Origin: Rhodothermales bacterium
GTDB lineage: Bacteria; Bacteroidota; Rhodothermia; Rhodothermales; UBA10348
Length of the DNA stretch: 64,000 bases
Assembly: GCA_028284865.1 (NCBI GenBank)
Contig: JANQQV010000018.1
Location: 163,349 to 227,348, forward strand
Reading direction: 5' to 3'
Each line of letters begins with the position of its first letter. Position 1 is the first letter of the stretch. Shown one piece after another: positions 49,227-61,847 of the stretch. The notes under the pieces are model-generated. The model had not been told where the DNA came from. It was given only the letters and a program-made list of their open reading frames with translations, and did no database searches. The translations under genes and the position numbers were made by a program.

Positions 49227-51965
49227 TCAGAATCGGTATTGGACGCCCAGCGTAACGCGGCGGGGCTCTGCAAAGAACTCTGGACGCTCGTACCAGCGAT
49301 CCAGGAAGGCTTCATTGCCCTGGAATGACGCTTGGTCGACGTTTTTCTGAAGCGAGTATGTGGCTCGGCCAGTATCACCGAAGACGCCGTACTCGTTCTG
49401 ACGATCAAACAGGTTGTCGATCTTGGTGAAGATCTGGACCTGGGCATCGCCGAAATCAAAAGCCTTGTAAGCTGTCACATCAACGTCCCACGTGGTGGGC
49501 TTGGCCTGGCTGTTCAGCTGAATTGTCGTTGGCAGGATGACGCCTGTCTGCTGCGTGGTCTGCTGCGGCGTGTAGGGAAGCCCCGATCCGAACGAGGAGA
49601 TGATGCTCATTCCCCAGTTGTTGGCGCGATTGTCGTAGGTCATGCTCACGTTGGCCGTGTGCAGCTGGTCCCAGTCCAGTGGAACGATCTGCTGTTCACG
49701 TTCCTGCTTGGCTGCGGCAGCATTGTAGACGGCTGCTGGGTCGGAAGCGTTGCCTTTGGCTACCTGGTAGGTGTAGTCGAGGCTGACCGAAAGCGCATCC
49801 ATCAGGCGCTGGTCCATGCGGAGAATGATCCCCCGAATGAATCCGAAGTCGGAGTTGACAAACTTTCCGTAACGAGCCGACGTGCCGCGAACGAGGATCG
49901 GATCCGTTGCCGTTCCGGCCAGGTCGTTGATGTCACGGAAGTAGGCCGTGATTTCGACGCTCGTCTCGCTGGAAAGCGCCTGCTTGAGGCCGATCTCGCC
50001 GTTGATGGTCTTCTGCGGTTTCAGATCGGCGTTGCCAATCAGACCGATCAGACCCGAGCCCGACGTTCCCAGGCGGAAATCCGGGTTGCGATAGAGCAAC
50101 TCGAAGTTCGGAATCTGGAAGAACCAGCCGTACGAGAAGTGCACCACACCGCCTTCCGAAATCGGGAAAGAAACCCCGAGGCGCGGGCTGAGCTGCGACT
50201 TGGCGGAGGCTTCGGAGAAAATCTGGTCTTCCGTCAGATTCTGGCGGCGCTCTTCAAACACGATGTCCGGATCGCTTTCGTCGGTTAGGACCGGACCATC
50301 GCTGTCGAAGTAATCCCACCGAAGGCCGACGTTCACGATCAGTCCGTCAAACTCGATCTTGTCCTGGATGTAGGCGGACGCTTCGATTGGATTGCGCTGA
50401 TAGTTTCCATTCGAGCGAAGGCTCTTTTCGAATTCGTTGCCCACAGGGAATACTGCCGTGAACTCATCGCTGAAGGAAAGGTCGTGGCGGCGGAATTCCA
50501 GTCCGGCCTTGACCATGTTGCGCTGATTGACCTGGCTGGTAACATCGAGCTTGGCCAGATAGGTCTCCGTGGAGCGATTGAAGCGGCCGTTGTCCGTACC
50601 GCCAATCCGGAAGTTCGACGTCTGGATACCGTCGGTGAATCCGAGATAGTCGTTGTCGAGGTAGCGCGGATCCAGCGGATCGTCGAACAGGAAGCTGTCA
50701 AACTCCGTTCTCGTGCGCGTCAGGCCCAGCTCATAGAACGTGGTCGCCGTCAGCGTATGCGTCACCTTGAAGAAGGTCGTGAACGCGTCCTTGGTCTCAT
50801 CGCGACGACCATCAGGCATGTACTGGAAGTCGTGCGTTCCGCCACCGCCCCGGAAGTCCTCACGGGAAGCAATCCCGGTCAGGGCAAACTTCATGTTGCC
50901 CATCTTGTAGGTCAGCTTGGCCTGACCGCTGAGTTTCTCGTAGGGATTCAGTGAGGCAAAGGTGGAGTCTCCAGATCCACCGGGATTGAGCAGGGTCAGT
51001 CGACCTGTCTGGTCGATGCCGACATCCTGTGGCTCGAATACGCGGCGACCGTAGAGGTGCCCTTCGTTGGAGAAGTAGCGGGCTGACGTATTGAAGAACA
51101 GCTTCTCTTTCTTGATCGGACCGGAAAAGTCGCCCTCGATATTGCGGACGGCCGTCGGGCTGAACGAGTCAAGGTTCCAGAAAAGGTCATCATTGGACGA
51201 AACGTAGTCTCCCAGGAAGGTGCGCAGACCGCCGGAAAAATTGTTGTTGCCATCGCGGGTGACAATGTTGACGATACCCGACATGGCCTGACCGTACTCC
51301 GCGTTGAAGGCGCCGGTCACGACCTGAAGCTCGTCAACCATGTTGTTCTCGACGGAGACGCCCAGACTGCCGTCGAAGACATCCGTCACCGGCATGCCGT
51401 CCACCCAGTAGCCCACTTCACCGATACGTCCGCCACGGAAGTGACCGTTCACGACACCGGCCTGCAAGCCGAGAACCTGACCGAAGTTTTCAACGGGCAG
51501 GGAGCGGATCTCATCACCTGATACGATGGCTGTCGTTGCCGTGAGGTCCTTCTGCACGAGTGGTTTTTCTGCAACCACCACGATCTCCTCACCTTCGAAC
51601 ACTTCCTCTCTCAGCTCGAAGTCGACTTCGACCGTCAAGCCGGCATTCACGATGACGTTTTCCGTCTTCTGGGTGGCGAATCCGATGTAGGACGCCACTA
51701 CGGTGTAGGTGCCCGGTGGTACGCCGATGATGGAGTACGAGCCATCGACGTTGGTTGCCGTTCCTTGTGTCGTGCCTTCGATGAACACGTTCACGCCCGG
51801 GAGACCGCTGCCGAAGTCAGCATCGGTAACAACACCGGCAATCTTGCCGGTGGTCTGGGCCATAGCGGAGGATCCCGCCAGCATGAACACCAAAGCCAGA
51901 CTGACGGCTGACAGTCTGGCGATCAGGCCTGCGATCCCTTTCGGGTTGGGGCGCAAAGATCTCAT
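49227..51965 (-). CDS. SusC-like TonB-dependent receptor
   Basis: A 912-residue outer-membrane transporter. Signal peptide 1-36 (cleavage after AMAQ). A carboxypeptidase-regulatory-like N-terminal extension (GKIAGVVTDADFGSGLPGVN, about 38-115) is typical of SusC-type receptors. The plug (about 125-245) contains DEIRSLPVENFGQVLGLQAG and TGAFNAEYGQAMSGIVNIVTR. The rest is a 22-strand barrel ending in RRVTLGVQYRF. Genomic context points to maltooligosaccharides as the substrate. The upstream 340 bases carry a LacI-type operator. Two genes are coupled downstream. Confidence 0.92.
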   Translation of the reverse strand: MRSLRPNPKGIAGLIARLSAVSLALVFMLAGSSAMAQTTGKIAGVVTDADFGSGLPGVNVFIEGTTQGTATNVDGSYSIIGVPPGTYTVVASYIGFATQKTENVIVNAGLTVEVDFELREEVFEGEEIVVVAEKPLVQKDLTATTAIVSGDEIRSLPVENFGQVLGLQAGVVNGHFRGGRIGEVGYWVDGMPVTDVFDGSLGVSVENNMVDELQVVTGAFNAEYGQAMSGIVNIVTRDGNNNFSGGLRTFLGDYVSSNDDLFWNLDSFSPTAVRNIEGDFSGPIKKEKLFFNTSARYFSNEGHLYGRRVFEPQDVGIDQTGRLTLLNPGGSGDSTFASLNPYEKLSGQAKLTYKMGNMKFALTGIASREDFRGGGGTHDFQYMPDGRRDETKDAFTTFFKVTHTLTATTFYELGLTRTRTEFDSFLFDDPLDPRYLDNDYLGFTDGIQTSNFRIGGTDNGRFNRSTETYLAKLDVTSQVNQRNMVKAGLEFRRHDLSFSDEFTAVFPVGNEFEKSLRSNGNYQRNPIEASAYIQDKIEFDGLIVNVGLRWDYFDSDGPVLTDESDPDIVFEERRQNLTEDQIFSEASAKSQLSPRLGVSFPISEGGVVHFSYGWFFQIPNFELLYRNPDFRLGTSGSGLIGLIGNADLKPQKTINGEIGLKQALSSETSVEITAYFRDINDLAGTATDPILVRGTSARYGKFVNSDFGFIRGIILRMDQRLMDALSVSLDYTYQVAKGNASDPAAVYNAAAAKQEREQQIVPLDWDQLHTANVSMTYDNRANNWGMSIISSFGSGLPYTPQQTTQQTGVILPTTIQLNSQAKPTTWDVDVTAYKAFDFGDAQVQIFTKIDNLFDRQNEYGVFGDTGRATYSLQKNVDQASFQGNEAFLDRWYERPEFFAEPRRVTLGVQYRF

Positions 51966-52108
51966 ATGCTCGATCCGATTAAAGCCTCTGCATGAATTGC
52001 CAGGATGCACGGGGATCGCGAAGGATCGTGGTGGGAAGCGATCCCGGGGGCTCCTGTTCTCGGCAATGATGGAAGCGGTTCCAATTTTTCTCCCTTCCAT
52101 GACCGGTA

Positions 52109-52132
52109 TTTGCAAAGCTTTTCAGTTGCAAA
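52109..52132. promoter_or_regulatory. Inverted repeat TTTGCAA-N10-TTGCAAA
   Basis: Two perfect 7-base arms (52109-52115 and 52126-52132) lie 26 bases downstream of the LacI-type operator in the direction of transcription. It may be a second regulator site or part of the leader RNA fold. Confidence 0.35.
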
Positions 52133-52158
52133 CGACCGTAGGAACGAATGAAAGACTG

Positions 52159-52172
52159 TGTAAGCGCTTTCA
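52159..52172. promoter_or_regulatory. LacI-type operator upstream of the TonB-receptor operon
   Basis: TGTAAGCGCTTTCA, extended by G and C to a 16-base near-palindrome. It differs at one base from the perfect site in front of lacI. It sits about 190 bases upstream of the receptor start. Confidence 0.75.
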
Positions 52173-52305
52173 CGTTGCGAGGTAATGGTACGTTATGGGG
52201 AAGTAAACGTCAAGGCGGGAATCCCCTCACAAAAAGAGGTATTCTCACCTTCAAAGGTGGAAAAAGCCGGATTCTGGCTGACGGCGTGGATTCCAGTGAA
52301 CGCAT

Positions 52306-56461
<4,156 letters not shown>

Positions 56462-56576
56462 TCAGATTGCGGGATTCCCTCACAGGCATTGAGCGCACGG
56501 CAGGTGCCTTTCAAAGGGCAGGATCAACCGGGAGCAGCCCCGGGTTGTAGCCACTCAATCCGGATCACCCGAACAC

Positions 56577-57848
56577 GTGCCAGCCTGGCATATCACTTTC
56601 CACCGCCGGGCGATCGGCCGTCCCCTCCCAGTGACTGAAAACCGTCCCGAAACGATAGCCCCGTCTTCACCCAGCCGGCCAACGCGCATCGCGCTTGTCA
56701 TGACGGGTGACTTCCATCGCAACGGTCGCGCAATCAAGCAGTCACGATCATTGGCGGATGCGGGATACGAGATCGAACTGTTCCACCTTGGCGGAGAAGC
56801 GCCGCCCGTTCCGATTCCCGAATCGGTCACCCTGCGCCGCTTGCCGCGACCCGGAGGTCGAGGCCCGTTGTTTTTCCGCCAGGTGACGTCAGTGTTCAGC
56901 CAGGCGCTTTCGAACGTAGACGCCGACCTCATCCACGCATCGGATCTGTACGCACTGGCTGCGTGCCGGCGACGTGCGGATGCTCTGGGATGCGCGCTGA
57001 CCTACGACGCTCGGGAATATTATCCGCACGTCGCCGGCACGGTCGGAAAACCCTGGGCTCGGTGGTGGTGGCGTAGGCTCGAGCGAACGCATATCCGGCG
57101 AGCCGACCAGGTCTTCACGGTTTCGGATTCAATTGCTGACGCTTTGGCCAGCGATTATGGCATCTCTCGTCCGGTCGTGGTTCACAACGCTCCGCCACGC
57201 TCGACGCCTACAATCGACACGGCTTCCAACGCCGGATCATTGGCCTCCATGATCGATGGCACAGGGCCTATCGTCCTTCACCTGGGTCAGATGAAAGCCC
57301 ATCGCGGATGCGAGGCGTTGGTACGCGCCATGCGAGAACTGCCGGATGCGCGCTTGGTCTTTCTCGGATACGGAGAAGAGCGGGCCCGACTGGAAGAACT
57401 CTCGGAATCGCTGTCACTCAGTAGCCGCGTCTTCTTTCGCGATCCCGTGCCTCCGGATCACATCCGCAGCACTATCAAGGACGCTGCCATCGGCGTGACG
57501 ATGCTGGAGGATACCTGCCTGAATCATCGCTTCGCTCTTCCAAACAAACTCTTCGACTACATCCATGCCGGTATCCCGGTGCTTGGAGCAAAGCTGAAGG
57601 AAGTGAAGGATATCGTCGAAGGCCACGGAATCGGCATGACGGCGCCACCCGACGACCCCTCGGCAATCGCTTCTGCCATTCGTGAAATGCTGGACCCGGA
57701 TCGACAAGCTGCGTGGAGATCGCAACTCCCATCCGCCGCAGAAACATTTGCGTGGGAATCAGCATCTCAGCGACTCATTGTGGGAACGGCCCGTGCCATC
57801 GATGGTCGCCACCCCAAATACGACGCTCGCTCATCCCGAACTCCATGA
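56577..57848 (+). CDS. GT-B glycosyltransferase (family GT4-like)
   Basis: A glycosyltransferase of up to 423 residues with two Rossmann-like halves. The N-terminal half binds the acceptor (RIALVMTGDFHRNGRA). The C-terminal half has VLHLGQMKAHRGCEALV, LVFLGYGEE, and the sugar-nucleotide region ALPNKLFDYIHAGIPVLG. Donor and acceptor are unknown. No other cell-surface polysaccharide genes are adjacent. The start is unsettled: GTG 56577 or GTG 56631, neither with a ribosome-binding site. Its stop overlaps the next start as ATGA. Confidence 0.85.
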   Translation: MPAWHITFHRRAIGRPLPVTENRPETIAPSSPSRPTRIALVMTGDFHRNGRAIKQSRSLADAGYEIELFHLGGEAPPVPIPESVTLRRLPRPGGRGPLFFRQVTSVFSQALSNVDADLIHASDLYALAACRRRADALGCALTYDAREYYPHVAGTVGKPWARWWWRRLERTHIRRADQVFTVSDSIADALASDYGISRPVVVHNAPPRSTPTIDTASNAGSLASMIDGTGPIVLHLGQMKAHRGCEALVRAMRELPDARLVFLGYGEERARLEELSESLSLSSRVFFRDPVPPDHIRSTIKDAAIGVTMLEDTCLNHRFALPNKLFDYIHAGIPVLGAKLKEVKDIVEGHGIGMTAPPDDPSAIASAIREMLDPDRQAAWRSQLPSAAETFAWESASQRLIVGTARAIDGRHPKYDARSSRTP

Positions 57849-58429
57849 TCGCTCTGACACATCGTCGCTCCAAGTCGCGTCACACTTTGCTGACGCTTCT
57901 GCTACTGGTTTCGGTCGCCTTGGCTACGGTCATGGCGACGGACGTACAGGCGCAGAGCGAGTCTGCTGTCGGATCGGCCGTCACGTTGGCTCCCCAGCTG
58001 GATTGGCCCCCTTTCCCGGAAGCACTGGAAACGGCTGTCGAATCCGAGCGCATCATACTTCTGGATGTCTGGTCTCGCACCTGCGGTTGGTGCCGCAAGC
58101 AGCAGACCGAAGTGTACACGCAGCCTGACCTACAGAACTACATTCTGGAAACGTTCGAGCTCGGACGATTGGATATCGACCAGGATAGCGATACGCTTTC
58201 CTACCGTGGCTACACGATGAGCTCCCAGATGCTTTCTGCCGGCTTTGGAGCCACCGCCACACCAACTACGGTATTCCTCGAGGCAGACGGCACGTACATC
58301 ACTCGCCTTCAGGGTTTCCACGCGTACGAGGACTTCTTCGATGTCATCCGATTCATCGGATCGGAGTCCTTCCGGGAGATGTCGTTCGAAGACTTCCTTT
58401 CAGCTGAAGCTGAATCCGAAGGTCGATAA
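57845..58429 (+). CDS. Periplasmic thioredoxin-like protein
   Basis: A 194-residue exported protein (hydrophobic signal at about 12-31, cleavage after VQAQ). The redox motif CGWC lies in VWSRTCGWCRKQQ, close to the CxxC of DsbD-gamma and SoxW-like thioredoxins. TPTTVFLEADGTYI contains the cis-proline. It probably reduces or shuffles disulfides in the periplasm. It is coupled to the glycosyltransferase by a four-base overlap; a functional link is not obvious. Confidence 0.87.
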   Translation: MIALTHRRSKSRHTLLTLLLLVSVALATVMATDVQAQSESAVGSAVTLAPQLDWPPFPEALETAVESERIILLDVWSRTCGWCRKQQTEVYTQPDLQNYILETFELGRLDIDQDSDTLSYRGYTMSSQMLSAGFGATATPTTVFLEADGTYITRLQGFHAYEDFFDVIRFIGSESFREMSFEDFLSAEAESEGR

Positions 58430-58498
58430 AGCAACTCAGACCGCAGGTCTTCGAGCGTTCCGGTACAAGAACGTCCCCGCCGGTGCTCACACTTTCGC

Positions 58499-59086
58499 TT
58501 AGTCGGTAGCGTCGTCTGCACGCTTCGGGCTATGCGGACGGTCTTCGGCGAACGAACTCCGGATCCGGTACGAAGACTCTTGCTCGAGAAACATCTCGGT
58601 CTGCTCGCCCGGAGTTTTCGATTCGTCCGCAACTACGCTATCAGGTCGCTCCAAAAGAGACGACCCGGTTGAATCAACGATATCGTCCAACTCGGGAAGA
58701 TCGCGACTCTGTCCATCTCCTGGGGTTGAACCATCTCGTAGGTCAACCGGAGCACCAGGGTTGCGCGAACTAAGGACTGGAACGTCGACATTCTGGGAAG
58801 GAGCCTCCTGCAATCCACATCTGGTCTGCAGCTCGAATTTCCACAAAGCTGCAGCCGAGATGATCATGTCGATTTCATCACCATCACTGGTAACCAAGAT
58901 CAGTTCATTGCCAGCCCAACGGACTTCAACGATGTCATTCAACATCACAATGCGGCGGTAGCCCCATCCCTTCAGGGAAATACGATCAGCCAACAGCTTG
59001 GCCTTGCCGAACCACACACGTTGGTCGTTCAGCTGGAATCGCGACTCCAGTTTCTGTATTCCCGTTCCGTCAGACTCCATTCCCAT
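58499..59086 (-). CDS. Unknown protein with a PH/GRAM-like N-terminal domain
   Basis: I do not recognise this 195-residue protein. Residues 15-85 look like a small beta-rich PH- or GRAM-like domain (VWFGKAKLLADRISLKGW, DIVEVRWAGNELILVTSDG). The rest is acidic, proline- and serine-rich and likely disordered. There is no signal peptide or membrane helix. It overlaps the end of the upstream carbon-nitrogen hydrolase gene by 17 bases and is the last gene of the prmC operon. It is convergent with the thioredoxin-like gene. Confidence 0.6.
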   Translation of the reverse strand: MGMESDGTGIQKLESRFQLNDQRVWFGKAKLLADRISLKGWGYRRIVMLNDIVEVRWAGNELILVTSDGDEIDMIISAAALWKFELQTRCGLQEAPSQNVDVPVLSSRNPGAPVDLRDGSTPGDGQSRDLPELDDIVDSTGSSLLERPDSVVADESKTPGEQTEMFLEQESSYRIRSSFAEDRPHSPKRADDATD

Positions 59087-59936
59087 CCACTCCCGGTGAT
59101 GATGGATTGTAGCGTTTCACTGCGCCGCCTTCATACGCTTCAGGTCGTCGATGTTGCATGAACAAACGACGAGCCGCAGAAGCGTCAACAAGCCCAAAAT
59201 CGAGATCAGCGACCAGAATTGCATCCTCGCCCTTCGGAGCTCGTGCTGAAACGGAGCCATTCGGATCCGTTATGAACGAGGCGCCTTCGAAGGTGAGTAC
59301 GTCTTCAGGCCCAACCCGGTTGGCCAAGGCCATGTAGAATCCGTGCTGGAATGACCCCGTCTGGAGTTCCGCCTCATACACCCCTTCAGGCCACTCCCCT
59401 TCGGATCCGGCCTGCGGTACGACTACCAGCTGAGCCTCATCGAGCGCCATGGCCCGCAGGACTTCAGGATAGTGGCGGTCGTAGCAGATACAAACTCCAA
59501 TCCTGCCGAATGCGGTGTCGTAGACAGGTGCACCGCGATCGCCGGGGTCGTAATAATCTTGCTCGTAGAACCCTTCGTAGTGCGTGATATGCATCATGCG
59601 AGTGATGCCCAGGATGGAACCATCGGCATCAATGACCGGAGAAGTGTCAAACGCCTTGTCTCCTTCCTGCTCAAAGAGATTCAGGATGATGACCACGCCC
59701 AGCTCGCGGGCCAACGCGCAAAAAGCTTCCGTTGTCGGCCCCGGAATGGTCTCGGCAAACCGGAATCGGTCCCCTTCGAGTCGCACCTGTGGGAAAAACC
59801 GCTGGAAAGCGACTTCGGGAAACGCAATGATTTGTGCGCCGGAGGCTGCGGCTTTTCGGGTGTTTTCCAGTCCCCGTTGAAGATTCTTCTGAGGATCGGG
59901 CCCAGCGGCTTGCTGGATAAGGGCGATTCGGGGCAT
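59070..59936 (-). CDS. Carbon-nitrogen hydrolase (nitrilase superfamily)
   Basis: A 288-residue member of the nitrilase superfamily, closest in style to N-carbamoylputrescine amidase and beta-ureidopropionase. Glu41 in AFPEVAF and Cys151 in CICYDRHYPE are the expected catalytic residues. The third member, a lysine normally in YRKMH, is replaced here: the segment reads ITRMMHI, giving Met114. DYYDPGDRGAPVYDT fits the family. The substrate is unknown, and activity is uncertain. It starts eight bases after the stop of the lipoprotein gene. Confidence 0.85.
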   Translation of the reverse strand: MPRIALIQQAAGPDPQKNLQRGLENTRKAAASGAQIIAFPEVAFQRFFPQVRLEGDRFRFAETIPGPTTEAFCALARELGVVIILNLFEQEGDKAFDTSPVIDADGSILGITRMMHITHYEGFYEQDYYDPGDRGAPVYDTAFGRIGVCICYDRHYPEVLRAMALDEAQLVVVPQAGSEGEWPEGVYEAELQTGSFQHGFYMALANRVGPEDVLTFEGASFITDPNGSVSARAPKGEDAILVADLDFGLVDASAARRLFMQHRRPEAYEGGAVKRYNPSSPGVDGNGV

Positions 59937-59944
59937 GTAGGTGG

Positions 59945-60616
59945 TTATTGAGTAGGCGTCGGTGAAGAGACGGGTCCAAATGCGCCAGAGGCCAGCTCCA
60001 CGACGAACAGCACGGCCAGGAGAATACCGACAACCTTGATGGCGCCGCCGATTCCCGGACTTTCGTCCTCTTCGATCGGGGCACTGCCTTCTGCCAGCAA
60101 CTGCACATACGTCGAATCGCTGACCTGATGCGAGAAGGGAGCATCGATTCCCGACGCAATCTTGCTGGTCAGTTGCTCCAGCCAGTACAAGCCGATCAGG
60201 TCATCGGTCGAGCGAGCCGTTCCGCCAATGCGCTGGAATGTCCCTTTCACCTGAACAAACTTGGTCTCATCGCCCCGCTCCGCATTCACAGCAACGCGCA
60301 TGAGGATGTTGCTGAAATCAGGTACCGGATCCAGCGTGTCGGCCAGCGCTTGTTGAACACGGGACAACGGCACGAAATCCGACTGCACCAATCCGATGCG
60401 GTCATTAGCCAGGGTGATGGCAAAATTTGAACTGATCAGGGCTGACGTGGCTTGATCAACGATGTCTACCCGCTCGGCCATACTCGTAAACGCGACCGTC
60501 TCCACGTGATCCACCTGCACGGGCGTGGTGGCCGTGCGCGGTGCCGTGCAACCGGCCACCAACAGGGACCAGGCCAGCACGAAGCACAACGGTCGCAAAT
60601 AGACGCGGATCTTCAC
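59945..60616 (-). CDS. Lipoprotein of unknown function
   Basis: A 223-residue protein with a lipobox (LLVAGC, lipidated Cys23). The body (about 40-180) is an alpha-beta domain of unknown family (VDIVDQATSALISSNFAITLAND, VKGTFQRIGGTAR). Near the C-terminus a hydrophobic segment (VVGILLAVLFVVELA, about 195-210) could be a second anchor, which is unusual for a lipoprotein. It sits between prmC and the carbon-nitrogen hydrolase in one operon. Confidence 0.7.
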   Translation of the reverse strand: MKIRVYLRPLCFVLAWSLLVAGCTAPRTATTPVQVDHVETVAFTSMAERVDIVDQATSALISSNFAITLANDRIGLVQSDFVPLSRVQQALADTLDPVPDFSNILMRVAVNAERGDETKFVQVKGTFQRIGGTARSTDDLIGLYWLEQLTSKIASGIDAPFSHQVSDSTYVQLLAEGSAPIEEDESPGIGGAIKVVGILLAVLFVVELASGAFGPVSSPTPTQ

Positions 60617-60770
60617 GAGGACGACGAACAGGGTTGAACGGGCAAGTGACTACTTAAATCAGAAGACTACTCAAGATCGTGATCGACCTCGGCATAATTC
60701 GCTTAAACGTTGAGGATTTTCAGGAAGGTCCTTGGCGCACAGGAAGAAATCCGACAACGAGGAGCGCATG

Positions 60771-61634
60771 TCACGGCCTCCTGGCTTCGACGATCCGTTG
60801 CCGACCGGCCAGATCCCTATGAACGTGGATATCCTGCAGACCCTCTTTGCTGAACAGCTCAGCCACAGTCGCTCCCTTGTCCGCGTGCACCTCCACGAAT
60901 ACATACCCTTCCGGCGTGACCAGACGAAGCGCCTGAACCGCTATCGCCCGATAGAAATGCAACGGATCAGGACCTGAGAACAGGGCGATATGTGGCTCGT
61001 GGTCCCGGACTTCCGGTTGCAGGTCGTCCGATTCGGAGTCTGGTACGTAAGGCGGATTGGAAATCAGAACTGAAAAAGACCGGTCAAGCATCCGGGCCAG
61101 ATCGGCATCGCGCATGTCGGCTTCTTCAAATCGCACGGAGGCATCGAGGCGAGTCGCGTTCGTTCGGGCCATCTCGAGGGCCGCCGGTGATACGTCAATC
61201 CCGAAGCAGGTCGTACCAGGACGTTCACAGGCGATGGTGACCGGGATGCATCCCGAGCCCGTCCCAAGGTCGATGATGCCGCCTTCCAGAATATTCGATG
61301 GTAGAGACAAGACGCGTTCGACCAGCTCTTCCGTTTCCGGCCGAGGAATCAACACGGCTGGAGAAACCTGAAAAGTGCGACCGTAGAAAACGACTTCCCC
61401 GAGGATGTATTGGATGGGCTCTCGTTGAATCCGTCGCTTGACCATGTCGTGGAGGGCCTGAAGCGATCGGAAGCCCAGTGGCGCTGCCGCTCCGGTGATC
61501 AACTCCAGTCGCGAGAATCCCGTCACATCCTGGACCATCCACTCCACTTCCCTTCTGGGGTTCTCGATGCCCGCAGCGATCAACTCGGCTGTCAGGTCAG
61601 CTATCAGCTTTTCCGTTTCGGAAACCGGATTCAT
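60771..61634 (-). CDS. prmC: Release-factor glutamine methyltransferase
   Basis: Methylates the glutamine of the GGQ motif in release factors RF1 and RF2. The N-terminal helical domain (1-90) precedes a class I SAM methyltransferase with DLGTGSGCIPVTIA and the NPPY motif in ISNPPYVPDSE, which holds the glutamine side chain. The segment IPRPETEELVERVL is diagnostic of PrmC. The 287-residue length is typical. It leads an operon of four minus-strand genes. The 154-base gap to the next gene contains nothing I can name. Confidence 0.95.
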   Translation of the reverse strand: MNPVSETEKLIADLTAELIAAGIENPRREVEWMVQDVTGFSRLELITGAAAPLGFRSLQALHDMVKRRIQREPIQYILGEVVFYGRTFQVSPAVLIPRPETEELVERVLSLPSNILEGGIIDLGTGSGCIPVTIACERPGTTCFGIDVSPAALEMARTNATRLDASVRFEEADMRDADLARMLDRSFSVLISNPPYVPDSESDDLQPEVRDHEPHIALFSGPDPLHFYRAIAVQALRLVTPEGYVFVEVHADKGATVAELFSKEGLQDIHVHRDLAGRQRIVEARRP

Positions 61635-61741
61635 TTAGAGGATTTGAAGGGAAGTGTATATTTACGCGTTGAACCCGACGCAGGGTACTCCGATCCACCC
61701 GGTCCGCTCCTCGAGTGACCGGGAATTTTTTCGGGGCATCA

Positions 61742-61755
61742 TGTAAACGCTTACA
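61742..61755. promoter_or_regulatory. LacI-type operator upstream of the alpha-glucan phosphorylase
   Basis: TGTAAACGCTTACA, with flanking A and T extending it to ATGTAAACGCTTACAT. It differs from the lacI-upstream site at one base. It ends 92 bases before the chosen phosphorylase start, and the ATG at 61755 that opens the longer frame falls inside it, which argues against that ATG being the start. Confidence 0.78.
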
Positions 61756-61847
61756 TGGCTATTAAAGGCCGTACAGAGTGTTTTTGGGCTTCAATTCGAG
61801 ATTACCCGCCCAGTCCCATTGCTTTCACTGCCCATTCCTGGCCACAC

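Larger units (their letters stand above)
51966..52305 (-). promoter_or_regulatory. Promoter and leader region of the TonB-receptor operon
   Basis: 340 bases without a gene, between the GH13 amylase stop and the receptor start. It contains the LacI-type site at 52159-52172 and an inverted repeat at 52109-52132. If transcription starts near the operator, the leader RNA would be about 150-190 bases. I could not place -10 and -35 elements with confidence. Confidence 0.6.

Noticed and set aside
49332..50288. 318-codon open frame antisense to the TonB receptor
   Set aside because: No recognisable motif or start signal; it lies entirely within a clear receptor gene.
61755..61847. N-terminal extension of the phosphorylase to ATG 61755
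   Set aside because: The ATG falls inside the LacI-type operator and the extra 31 residues do not resemble the family N-terminus.
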